Of a stretch of 5,029 nt of DNA, positions 1 to 5,029 are shown in pieces. Positions within the stretch are counted from its first letter, which is position 1, and each line of letters opens with the position of its first letter. The stretch is from an uncultured Lachnospira sp. (GTDB taxonomy: Bacteria > Bacillota > Clostridia > Lachnospirales > Lachnospiraceae): NCBI GenBank assembly GCA_900772425.1, contig CAAHEK010000233.1, positions 1-5,029 on the forward strand, written 5' to 3'. The translations under genes were made by a program, and so were the position numbers. Under the pieces are notes generated by a model. That model searched no databases. It was given only the letters and a program-made list of their open reading frames with translations, and had not been told where the DNA came from.

Positions 1-685
1 AGAAATATGTGATGAGGTTGGAGCATACCTTATGGTAGATATGGCTCATATTGCTGGACTTGTTGCCGGTGGTGCACATCCAAGCCCAATTCCATATGCT
101 GATGTTACAACAACAACAACACATAAGACTCTTAGAGGACCAAGAGGTGGTATGATTCTTAGTTCTGCTGCTAATGCTGAGAAGTTTAAGTTTAACAAGG
201 CAGTATTCCCAGGAATTCAGGGTGGTCCATTAATGCATGTTATCGCAGGTAAGGCTGTCTGCTTAAAGGAAGCTCTTGAGCCTGGATTTAAGACATATGC
301 AGAAAATGTTGTTAAGAATGCATCAGCTCTTTGCAACGGACTTATGAACAGAGGATTTGATATTGTTTCAGGTGGTACAGATAACCATTTAATGCTTGTA
401 AACCTTCTTAGCAAGGGAAAGACTGGTAAGGAAGTTGAAAAGCTTCTTGATGCAGCTAATATCACATGTAACAAGAATACAATTCCTAATGATCCTGCTT
501 CTCCATTTGTAACAAGTGGTATCAGACTTGGTACAGCAGCTGTTACAACAAGAGGATTTGATGAGGCAGATATGGATGTAGTAGCAGAAGCTATTGCACT
601 TCTTGTTGATGATGTTGATGCCAACCAGGCTAAGGCTATGGAGATGGTTAAGGCACTTACAGATAAGCATCCATTATATGAATAA
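1..685 (+). CDS. glyA: Serine hydroxymethyltransferase, C-terminal part (5' end outside window)
   Basis: This PLP enzyme of the cytosol interconverts serine and glycine, passing the one-carbon unit to tetrahydrofolate. The frame is open from the window edge (first full codon at nt 2), giving 227 residues. Compared with the E. coli enzyme, about 187 N-terminal residues are missing, simply because the window starts inside the gene. The [11 protein letters not shown] segment carries the Asp that contacts the PLP ring (E. coli Asp200). [15 protein letters not shown] carries the Schiff-base lysine (nt 125-127, E. coli Lys229), at the same 29-residue distance from that Asp. [14 protein letters not shown] carries the substrate-carboxylate Arg (E. 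coli Arg363). The ATG at 32 is an internal Met, not a start, because the conserved residues [10 protein letters not shown] precede it in frame. All 16 lysines after that Met are AAG, which suggests selection for high expression. A terminator follows, so glyA is not obviously cotranscribed with the fab genes. Confidence 0.97.
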   Translation, partial: EICDEVGAYLMVDMAHIAGLVAGGAHPSPIPYADVTTTTTHKTLRGPRGGMILSSAANAEKFKFNKAVFPGIQGGPLMHVIAGKAVCLKEALEPGFKTYAENVVKNASALCNGLMNRGFDIVSGGTDNHLMLVNLLSKGKTGKEVEKLLDAANITCNKNTIPNDPASPFVTSGIRLGTAAVTTRGFDEADMDVVAEAIALLVDDVDANQAKAMEMVKALTDKHPLYE

Positions 686-716
686 GAATAATTAGAAGTA
701 TAGAAGATAAATACAT

Positions 717-779
717 AAAAAGAGATGGGCTGCCGCCTAAATGATTTTCAATCGTTAAAGCGGCAGCTCATCTCTTTTT
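717..779 (+). terminator. Intrinsic terminator after glyA
   Basis: Positions 717-736 pair with 760-779 in a 20-pair stem with one G-T pair. A GC-rich inner part (GGCTGCCGC against GCGGCAGCT) sits inside an outer AAAAAGAGATG/CATCTCTTTTT arm. The loop can fold further through TAA/TTA (738-740 with 755-757) and GATT/AATC (743-746 with 750-753). The run of T at 775-779 provides the U tract. Because the outer arm has A on the left and T on the right, the hairpin could in principle stop transcription in both directions, although no gene is seen entering from the right. It starts 31 bases after the glyA stop codon. Confidence 0.93.
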
Positions 780-850
780 AAATTATGTAGCTGATTTTAC
801 TTATTCTGCCTGCATTATAAAATGTAGATTGTATGTTCTAATAGTATAAA

Positions 851-869
851 TATTTTGAAAATCAAAATA
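851..869. promoter_or_regulatory. FabT-like operator site 1, upstream of the promoter
   Basis: The site is a perfect inverted repeat with 8-base arms around a 3-base centre: TATTTTGA-AAA-TCAAAATA, centred on 860. Its core fits the TTTGA-N3-TCAAA form known for FabT, the MarR-family repressor of fatty acid synthesis in streptococci and lactococci. It ends five bases before the -35 hexamer, so a bound protein could hinder polymerase or cooperate with the site at the start point. The match to FabT sites is from memory of the motif. The regulator identity is inference. Confidence 0.7.
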
Positions 870-874
870 AATAC

Positions 875-903
875 TTGACAATGTATAATAAGTAATATAT
901 AAC
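875..903 (+). promoter_or_regulatory. Sigma-A type promoter of the fab operon
   Basis: A consensus -35 box TTGACA (875-880) is followed, after an ideal 17-base spacer, by the -10 box TATAAC (898-903), one mismatch from consensus. This predicts a start around 910. A perfect TATAAT also occurs at 884-889, but no acceptable -35 box lies 16-18 bases upstream of it, so it is second choice. The operator dyads flank this promoter, which supports its being the regulated fab promoter. Confidence 0.85.
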
Positions 904-906
904 ATA

Positions 907-929
907 TATAGTTTGATAATCAAAATATA
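907..929. promoter_or_regulatory. FabT-like operator site 2, over the transcription start
   Basis: The arms TATAGTTTGA and TCAAAATATA flank a TAA centre (position 918), with nine of ten pairs complementary. The core TTTGATAATCAAA (912-924) is very close to the AGTTTGA-N3-TCAAA pattern of FabT sites. It covers about +1 to +15 of the predicted transcript, the classic place for a repressor that blocks initiation. The motif FapR uses in Bacillus (a TTAGTACCTAGTCTTAA-type dyad) is not seen, so FabT-type control is favoured. Confidence 0.8.
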
Positions 930-972
930 ATAAATTCAAAATAAAAAATGAAGTTGAAAATAGAAAGAATAA

Positions 973-982
973 GATAATCAAA
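973..982. promoter_or_regulatory. Degenerate operator-like half-site (site 3)
   Basis: GATAATCAAA is identical over ten bases to positions 915-924 of site 2. The left arm is degraded (AATAAGA rather than TAGTTTGA), leaving one good half-site in the leader, about 65 bases after the predicted start. Its centre (976) is exactly 58 bases from that of site 2, the same distance that separates sites 1 and 2. Chance occurrence in AT-rich DNA is quite possible. Confidence 0.35.
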
Positions 983-1003
983 CCATAATACATATTTATA
1001 TTT

Positions 1004-1009
1004 GGGAGG
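1004..1009 (+). promoter_or_regulatory. fabH ribosome binding site, supports a GTG start
   Basis: GGGAGG lies five bases before the GTG at 1015. The ATG at 1010 directly abuts the Shine-Dalgarno, is in another frame and reads ATG-AGG-TGA, so it cannot start fabH. No other in-frame start near a ribosome binding site gives the conserved FabH N-terminus. Confidence 0.85.
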
Positions 1010-1014
1010 ATGAG

Positions 1015-1971
1015 GTGAAGGCAAGAATAACGGGTACCGGAAGTTATATTCCTAAGAGTATCTTAACAAATGATGATTTATCGAAAATGGTAGATACCAG
1101 TGATGATTGGATAAGAAGCAGAACCGGGATAAGAACACGCTATATTGCGAAAGAGGAATCAACTTCTTATATGGCATCCAGAGCGGCGGAAAAAGCAATC
1201 GATAACGCAGAAATCAGCAGTCCAGAAATAGATATGATAATTGTTGCAACATCGACTCCCGATTATGGATTTCCTAATTGTGCTTCATTGGTACAAAAAG
1301 AAATTGGGGCAATAAACGCTGCATGCTTTGACATAAGTGCTGCCTGCTCAGGTTTTATTACTGCTTTGATTACAGCAAAGGCTTTTATAGAGACAGGAAG
1401 ATATAAAAAAATCCTTGTTGCAGGAAGTGACAGGATGTCATCAATAGTTGACTGGAAAGACAGAAGTGTGTGCGTTTTATTTGGAGATGGCGCAGGTGCG
1501 GCAGTTATAGAGGCTGATAAGGAATACAGAAAGTCTGATGTATCCGGAATATCAGCAGATATTACAGATTATGAGTTGAATAATGATGGGAATATTTCAG
1601 AAGTTTTATCAGGCGGTTGTAAGCTGCCAATATCTATGAATGGACAGGAAGTCTTTAAATTTGCTGTACGAAAAGTACCTTTGTCGATAGAGAATTTGTT
1701 GAAAAAGAATAACTGTGAAATAAAAGATGTTGATTATTTTATTCTGCATCAGGCAAATGTAAGGATAATAGAAAGCGTATCAAAAAGGCTTAAAACAGAC
1801 ATGGCAAAGTTTCCAGTTAACCTAGACAAATACGGAAATACATCAGCAGCCAGCATTTCGGTTCTTTTAGATGAAATGAACCGTAATAATAAATTTAAAA
1901 ATACTAAAAAGGTGGTTCTGTCCGGTTTTGGTGCCGGACTTAGCTGGGGAAGCATCTTATTAACAATGTAA
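1015..1971 (+). CDS. fabH: 3-oxoacyl-ACP synthase III (KAS III)
   Basis: FabH starts fatty acid synthesis by condensing an acyl-CoA primer with malonyl-ACP. It is a cytosolic thiolase-fold homodimer. The 318-residue length is normal for the family. The catalytic triad is visible: Cys111 in DISAACSGF, His245 in FILHQANVRI and Asn275 in DKYGNTSAAS (E. coli Cys112, His244, Asn274). Trp33 and Arg37 in DDWIRSRTGIR correspond to CoA-contacting residues, and Arg250 to an ACP-docking arginine. The glycine-rich FGDGAGA (157-163) and the C-terminal SGFGAGLSWGS are also typical. The start is GTG, chosen from the ribosome binding site and from the MKARITGTGSYIP N-terminus, which fits the family. It is the first gene of the operon and sets the primer choice, straight or branched, which the sequence alone does not settle. 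Lysine is mostly AAA, unlike glyA. Confidence 0.97.
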   Translation: MKARITGTGSYIPKSILTNDDLSKMVDTSDDWIRSRTGIRTRYIAKEESTSYMASRAAEKAIDNAEISSPEIDMIIVATSTPDYGFPNCASLVQKEIGAINAACFDISAACSGFITALITAKAFIETGRYKKILVAGSDRMSSIVDWKDRSVCVLFGDGAGAAVIEADKEYRKSDVSGISADITDYELNNDGNISEVLSGGCKLPISMNGQEVFKFAVRKVPLSIENLLKKNNCEIKDVDYFILHQANVRIIESVSKRLKTDMAKFPVNLDKYGNTSAASISVLLDEMNRNNKFKNTKKVVLSGFGAGLSWGSILLTM

Positions 1972-1993
1972 TTTTACAAGAATAAACAATTAA

Positions 1994-2000
1994 AAGGAGA
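1994..2000 (+). promoter_or_regulatory. acpP ribosome binding site, decides the start
   Basis: AAGGAGA sits eight bases before the ATG at 2009, an optimal distance, and only two bases before the in-frame TTG at 2003. The ATG is therefore the start, and the longer reading beginning MKM is rejected. The strong site fits the need for abundant carrier protein. Confidence 0.88.
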
Positions 2001-2008
2001 TTTTGAAA

Positions 2009-2239
2009 ATGTTAGAAAAGTTAAAGGAATTAGTAGCACAGCAGTTAGGTATTGATGAGGCAGATATTAAACCAGAATCAAATTTTAAGGATGATTTAAA
2101 TGCAGATTCGTTAGATTTATTTGAACTTATAATGTCTCTTGAAGAGGAATATTCTATAGAAATTCCGTCAGAGGATTTAGAGAAGCTTACAACAGTACAG
2201 ACTGTTATAGATTATCTTAGTGCAAAAGGGGTTAATTAA
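2009..2239 (+). CDS. acpP: Acyl carrier protein
   Basis: This small acidic four-helix protein carries growing acyl chains on a phosphopantetheine arm and serves every enzyme of the pathway. It has 76 residues, the usual size. The attachment serine is Ser34 in LNADSLDLFEL, matching the family's DSL motif, and it is modified by a phosphopantetheinyl transferase (AcpS) not encoded here. The following helix II (DLFELIMSLEEEYSIEIPSE) gives the acidic face recognised by partner enzymes. The gene lies 37 bases after fabH and ends two bases before the fabK start, so it is certainly within the operon. If a FabT-type repressor controls the promoter, long-chain acyl forms of this product would be the expected co-repressor, making the loop self-referential. 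A polyketide or other secondary carrier protein is unlikely given the neighbours. Confidence 0.97.
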   Translation: MLEKLKELVAQQLGIDEADIKPESNFKDDLNADSLDLFELIMSLEEEYSIEIPSEDLEKLTTVQTVIDYLSAKGVN

Positions 2240-2241
2240 TA

Positions 2242-3183
2242 ATGAAAACCAGAGTTACAGAGTTGCTTGGAATTGAATATCCGGTTATACAGGGTGGAAT
2301 GGCATGGGTTGCTGATGCTAATCTTGCAGCTCATGTATCCAAGGCAGGCGGCATCGGATTTATTGGTGCTGCCAATGCACCTGCCGAATGGGTAAGAGAG
2401 CAGATTAGAGAAGCAAGAAAGATAACAGATAAGCCTGTAGGTGTAAATGTAATGCTGCTTAGCGAACATGTTGAAGAAGTAGCTCAGGTTGTTGCAGAAG
2501 AAAAGGTTGCAGCAGTTACAACGGGTGCCGGCAATCCCGCTAAGTATATGAAATTATGGAAGGATGCCGGAATAAAGGTTATACCGGTTATTGCTTCAGT
2601 TGCACTTGCTAGAATGATGGAAAGGGCAGGAGCGGATGCACTGGTTGCAGAAGGAATGGAATCAGGAGGACACATCGGTGAACAGACAACTATGACTTTA
2701 GTTCCACAGGTTGTTGATGCAGTTAATATACCGGTTATAGCAGCCGGAGGTATTGGAGATGGAAGAGGTGTTCTGGCAGGTTTTATGCTTGGAGCAGAAG
2801 CTGTCCAGTTAGGAACAAGGTTTGTTGTGGCAAAAGAATCAACGGTCAGCCCTGAATATAAGCAGAGAATATTAGCAGCTAAGGATATAGATTCGGTTGT
2901 TACAGGAAGAAGTACAGGACATCCGGTTCGTTCATTAAGAAATCAGATGACCAGGGAGTATCTTAACCTTGAAAAAAAGAATACATCATTTGAGGAGCTT
3001 GAACATCTGACATTAGGTACACTTAGAAAAGCAGTTGTTGAAGGCGATGTTAAGATGGGAACTGTAATGGCAGGACAGATAGCAGGAATGATAAAGAAAG
3101 AGCAGACCTGTGAAGAGATTATAAATGAACTTATGCATGAAGCAGATGAAGTTTACAAAAGCAGAAAGATATATTTCTCTTAA
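2242..3183 (+). CDS. fabK: Enoyl-ACP reductase II, FMN-dependent
   Basis: FabK performs the last reduction of each elongation cycle, trans-2-enoyl-ACP to acyl-ACP, using FMN and NAD(P)H. It is a TIM-barrel flavoprotein related to nitronate monooxygenases (2-nitropropane dioxygenases) and unrelated to the short-chain reductase FabI. The 313 residues show YPVIQGGMAWVADANLAAHV near the N-terminus, GVNVML (67-72), AEGMESGGHIG (136-146) with the conserved His144, the phosphate-binding AAGGIGDGRG (167-176) and QLGTRF (189-194). The VMAGQIAG segment near the C-terminus is also typical. The ATG follows the acpP stop by two bases. Its likely ribosome binding site, AAAGGGG (2224-2230), lies inside the end of acpP, suggesting translational coupling. 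The family alone would allow a nitronate monooxygenase call, but the position between acpP and fabD settles it as FabK. Organisms relying on FabK are known to be insensitive to FabI inhibitors such as triclosan. Confidence 0.95.
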   Translation: MKTRVTELLGIEYPVIQGGMAWVADANLAAHVSKAGGIGFIGAANAPAEWVREQIREARKITDKPVGVNVMLLSEHVEEVAQVVAEEKVAAVTTGAGNPAKYMKLWKDAGIKVIPVIASVALARMMERAGADALVAEGMESGGHIGEQTTMTLVPQVVDAVNIPVIAAGGIGDGRGVLAGFMLGAEAVQLGTRFVVAKESTVSPEYKQRILAAKDIDSVVTGRSTGHPVRSLRNQMTREYLNLEKKNTSFEELEHLTLGTLRKAVVEGDVKMGTVMAGQIAGMIKKEQTCEEIINELMHEADEVYKSRKIYFS

Positions 3184-3210
3184 ACAGACATTGTTTATGA
3201 CAAAAAATTA

Positions 3211-3246
3211 AAGGCAGGAAAATTGATAAGGAAGGCAGATATTGAT
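3211..3246 (+). repeat. Imperfect direct repeat around the fabD ribosome binding site
   Basis: AAGGCAGGAAAATTGAT (3211-3227) recurs as AAGGCAG-ATATTGAT (3232-3246), sharing AAGGCAG and ATTGAT but two bases shorter in the middle. The period is 21 bases, with TAAG between the copies. The second copy contains the purine-rich stretch AAGGAAGG (3228-3235, spanning the junction) that serves as the likely fabD Shine-Dalgarno. It looks like a small local duplication in the 64-base fabK-fabD gap. Confidence 0.5.
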
Positions 3247-3247
3247 T

Positions 3248-4198
3248 ATGGGAAAAACAGCATTTATGTTTCCGGGACAAGGTGCACAGTATATAGGAAT
3301 GGGCAGGGACTTTTTTGAAAAATATGATGTTGCCAGAGAGTGTCTGCAAAAGGCATCAGAGATAACAAATCTTGATATAAATCATCTTATACTTGAGGAT
3401 AATGATGAGATTAATATAACTGAATATACACAGATAGCATTATTTGTAACTGAGATGGCCATGTATAAGGTTGTGTCATCTAAAAATATACATTCTGATG
3501 TGAATATAGGATTATCGTTAGGCGAATATAGTGCACTTACAGCATCAGGAGTTTTAAGCTTTGAAGATGCATGTATGATTGTCAGAAAAAGAGGCATCTA
3601 TATGGATGGAGAAGTCCCAAAAGGACAGGGAACAATGGCGGCGGTTCTCGGTTTAAGTGCTGAGATAGTAGAAAAGTATGTTGACAAATGTGAAAAGGAA
3701 AATAAAAAAGTATATGCTGCAAATTATAACTGCCCGGGTCAGATAGTGATTTCAGGTTTAAGGGAAGACGTACTTGGTTCATTTGACGAATTAAAATCAC
3801 TTGGTGCAAGAAGGGTTGTGGAACTTAATGTAAGCGGACCATTTCATTCAGGATTATTAGAGAATGCAGGAAATAAATTGTATAAGGAATTTGAAAATGT
3901 CAAATTTAATTCACCTCAAATTCCTTATATTGCTAATGTGAATGCAGATTATATAACTGAGGAAACCAGCACAGATAACATAAAAGATATGTTAAGAAAA
4001 CAAGTGTATTCATCAGTAAAGTTTGAACAGTCAGTAAAAAGACTTTTAAATGATGGTATTGATACATTTATTGAAATAGGACCGGGAAATACACTTGCCG
4101 GTTTCGTAAAAAAGACAGCAAAGGAGCTTTCACTGCTTTCGGAGATAAAAATAATTAACATAGAAAGCGTTGAAAATCTTGATGATTTGATTTCCTAA
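3248..4198 (+). CDS. fabD: Malonyl-CoA:ACP transacylase
   Basis: FabD moves malonate from malonyl-CoA to AcpP, supplying the extender unit for FabH and FabF. From the ATG it has 316 residues, a normal length. Conserved parts are the N-terminal AFMFPGQGAQ with oxyanion-hole Gln11, the nucleophile Ser90 in GLSLGEYSAL, Arg115 in VRKRG (binds the malonyl carboxylate, E. coli Arg117), His200 in SGPFHS (E. coli His201), Gln252 in RKQVYSSVKF and IEIGPGNTL near the end. The start is not certain. ATG 3248 gives the usual MGKTAF N-terminus but lies 12 bases from GAAGG (3231-3235). An in-frame TTG at 3242 is six bases from it and would add two residues. Family conservation favours the ATG. The 64-base gap before it is the longest inside the operon, but holds no clear promoter or terminator. 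A polyketide-type acyltransferase is excluded by size and context. Confidence 0.96.
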   Translation: MGKTAFMFPGQGAQYIGMGRDFFEKYDVARECLQKASEITNLDINHLILEDNDEINITEYTQIALFVTEMAMYKVVSSKNIHSDVNIGLSLGEYSALTASGVLSFEDACMIVRKRGIYMDGEVPKGQGTMAAVLGLSAEIVEKYVDKCEKENKKVYAANYNCPGQIVISGLREDVLGSFDELKSLGARRVVELNVSGPFHSGLLENAGNKLYKEFENVKFNSPQIPYIANVNADYITEETSTDNIKDMLRKQVYSSVKFEQSVKRLLNDGIDTFIEIGPGNTLAGFVKKTAKELSLLSEIKIINIESVENLDDLIS

Positions 4199-4201
4199 TG
4201 T

Positions 4202-4207
4202 AAGAGG
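4202..4207 (+). promoter_or_regulatory. fabG ribosome binding site, decides the start
   Basis: AAGAGG ends five bases before the ATG at 4213. An in-frame GTG at 4207 overlaps this site and has no Shine-Dalgarno of its own, so it is rejected. The later in-frame ATG at 4243 is preceded by AAATCGGAC, a poor site. The upstream ATG is thus the best start even though it gives an unusually long N-terminus. Confidence 0.78.
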
Positions 4208-4212
4208 TGTAT

Positions 4213-5028
4213 ATGGAAAATAATAATTTGAATAAATCGGACATGTATAGTGAGAAATTTAATAAATATGAGGAAAAGTTAAATGGTGAATTAGAAGGAA
4301 AAGTTGCACTGGTAACAGGTGCTGCAAGAGGTATAGGAAGTGCCATAGCAAGAAAACTTGGCTTAATGGGAGCATATGTAATTATAAATTACAGCGGAAA
4401 CCAACAAAAAGCAGAGGAAACATTAGAGTACATTAAAAAATGTGGCGGAGATGGAGAAATATATAAATGTAATGTAGCTTCATATGAAGAAGTGGCTAAA
4501 ATGATTGCTGAAATTATTGAAAAAAAAGGACATTTGGATATTCTTATCAATAACGCCGGGGTAACTAAAGATGCATTGTTAATTAGAATGTCAGAAGAAG
4601 ATTTTGACAGTGTTATAGACGTTAATCTTAAAGGTGTATTTAACTGTATAAGACATGTGTCAAGATATATGATTAAGCAGAAGTACGGTCGGATTATTAA
4701 TATGTCATCTGTTGTTGGAATTGCAGGAAATGCGGGACAGGTTAATTATTCAGCATCAAAAGCGGGGGTTATAGGAATTACTAAATCATCGGCAAGGGAA
4801 CTGGCAAAAAAAGGAATAACAGTTAATGCAATAGCACCGGGTTATATAAAAACAGATATGACAGATGAATTGCCGGATAAGATAAAAGAAGAAATACTTG
4901 AACAGATACCGTTAAAAAGAATGGGAAATGTAAATGATATAGCAAATTTAGCAGCATTTCTTACATCAGATGCGGCTTCATATATAACAGGACAGGTAAT
5001 ATCGGTTGACGGAGGAATGAATATATAA
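4213..5028 (+). CDS. fabG: 3-oxoacyl-ACP reductase, with N-terminal extension
   Basis: FabG reduces 3-ketoacyl-ACP to (R)-3-hydroxyacyl-ACP with NADPH. It is a cytosolic tetramer of the short-chain dehydrogenase/reductase family. All signatures are intact: the nucleotide-binding TGAARGIG (35-42), NNAG (113-116), Asn138 in DVNLKG, Ser166 in NMSSVVG, and Tyr179 and Lys183 in YSASKAG. The C-terminus ITGQVISVDGGMNI is standard. The protein has 271 residues against 244 in E. coli. Most of the excess is a polar, Asn/Lys/Glu-rich leader of about 26 residues before LEGKVALVTG, where the family usually begins. It has no signal peptide or membrane segment. The gene starts 14 bases after the fabD stop and is complete, with its TAA one base from the window edge. 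In operons of this order fabF normally follows, which cannot be seen here. Confidence 0.95.
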   Translation: MENNNLNKSDMYSEKFNKYEEKLNGELEGKVALVTGAARGIGSAIARKLGLMGAYVIINYSGNQQKAEETLEYIKKCGGDGEIYKCNVASYEEVAKMIAEIIEKKGHLDILINNAGVTKDALLIRMSEEDFDSVIDVNLKGVFNCIRHVSRYMIKQKYGRIINMSSVVGIAGNAGQVNYSASKAGVIGITKSSARELAKKGITVNAIAPGYIKTDMTDELPDKIKEEILEQIPLKRMGNVNDIANLAAFLTSDAASYITGQVISVDGGMNI

Positions 5029-5029
5029 T

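Larger units (their letters stand above)
780..1014 (+). other. Intergenic control region and leader of the fab operon
   Basis: The whole gap between glyA and fabH (686-1014) has no credible gene. The first 31 bases are glyA trailer, followed by the terminator. From 780 to about 850 there is unremarkable AT-rich DNA. From 851 onward lie two operator-like dyads, the promoter, a degenerate third dyad and an AT-rich leader of roughly 105 bases from the predicted transcription start to the fabH start. I see no T-box, riboswitch core or attenuator hairpin in the leader. Extra half-site-like pieces (TCAAAATA at 936-943, TTGAAAAT at 954-961) occur there but could be chance in such AT-rich sequence. 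Confidence 0.75.

Noticed and set aside
217..624. Minus-strand open frame of 135 codons opposite glyA.
   Set aside because: It is the complement of a strongly conserved glyA frame, has no ribosome binding site or recognisable domain, and reflects the biased codons of glyA.
742..751. TGATTTTCAA in the terminator loop; its reverse complement TTGAAAATCA matches the core of operator site 1.
   Set aside because: The flanking arm bases do not fit the TTTGA-N3-TCAAA dyad, its spacing to site 1 is 114 bases (not a multiple of 58), and the bases are explained by the loop mini-hairpin.
845..850. TATAAA as a possible -10 box of a second, upstream fab promoter.
   Set aside because: The hexamer 17 bases upstream (ATGTAG) is a poor -35 box, and the TTGACA promoter just downstream is far stronger.
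948..977. Nine-codon reading frame (MKLKIERIR) in the fabH leader, a possible upstream peptide.
   Set aside because: No Shine-Dalgarno precedes the ATG, and short frames like this arise easily in AT-rich DNA. No attenuator structure accompanies it.
1967..1978. Small palindrome TGTAA-TT-TTACA over the fabH stop codon.
   Set aside because: Five AT-rich pairs with a two-base loop are too weak for a terminator, there is no T tract, and acpP follows immediately.
2001..2010. TTTTGAAAAT between the acpP ribosome binding site and ATG, identical to half of operator site 1.
   Set aside because: The right arm is missing (GTTAG instead of CAAAA), and the position inside an operon makes an operator unlikely.
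2236..2469. Minus-strand open frame opposite the start of fabK, and similar ones opposite fabH, fabD and fabG.
   Set aside because: All are shadows of well-supported genes, with low-complexity or cysteine/serine-rich translations and no start signals.

Overview
The window is an AT-rich stretch of a chromosome, most likely from a Gram-positive Clostridia species (Bacillota), plausibly of the Lachnospiraceae. The evidence is the gene order fabH-acpP-fabK-fabD-fabG, the use of the FMN-dependent enoyl-ACP reductase FabK, strong AAGGAG-type ribosome binding sites, A/T-ending codons with AGA for arginine, and a FabT-like operator motif. The family placement is inference and no genus is claimed. All genes lie on the + strand, and nothing looks like a mobile element, CRISPR array, tRNA or rRNA.

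Layout. Positions 1-685 hold the C-terminal part of serine hydroxymethyltransferase (glyA), cut by the left edge. A long intrinsic terminator (717-779) closes that unit. The 329-base gap that follows (686-1014) holds the control region of the next operon: a TTGACA-17-TATAAC promoter, two good dyads of the form TTTGA-N3-TCAAA, a degenerate third one, and an untranslated leader of about 105 bases. Then come fabH (1015-1971), acpP (2009-2239), fabK (2242-3183), fabD (3248-4198) and fabG (4213-5028). They are tightly packed with no internal terminator. The window ends one base after the fabG stop codon.

How the genes work together. The five genes encode a large part of type II fatty acid synthesis. 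FabD loads malonate onto the carrier protein AcpP. FabH condenses malonyl-ACP with an acyl-CoA primer. FabG reduces the 3-ketoacyl-ACP, and FabK carries out the final enoyl reduction. The missing steps (FabF condensation, FabZ dehydration, acetyl-CoA carboxylase) are usually encoded directly downstream in this type of operon and probably lie just past the right edge. The operator motif suggests repression by a FabT-type MarR regulator, which in streptococci binds DNA better with long-chain acyl-ACP. No regulator gene is present at the head of this operon.

This is a well-known housekeeping pathway and I see no undescribed system. The points most worth a second look are the regular 58-base spacing of the three operator-like sites, the roughly 25-residue N-terminal extension of FabG, and an imperfect direct repeat around the fabD ribosome binding site.
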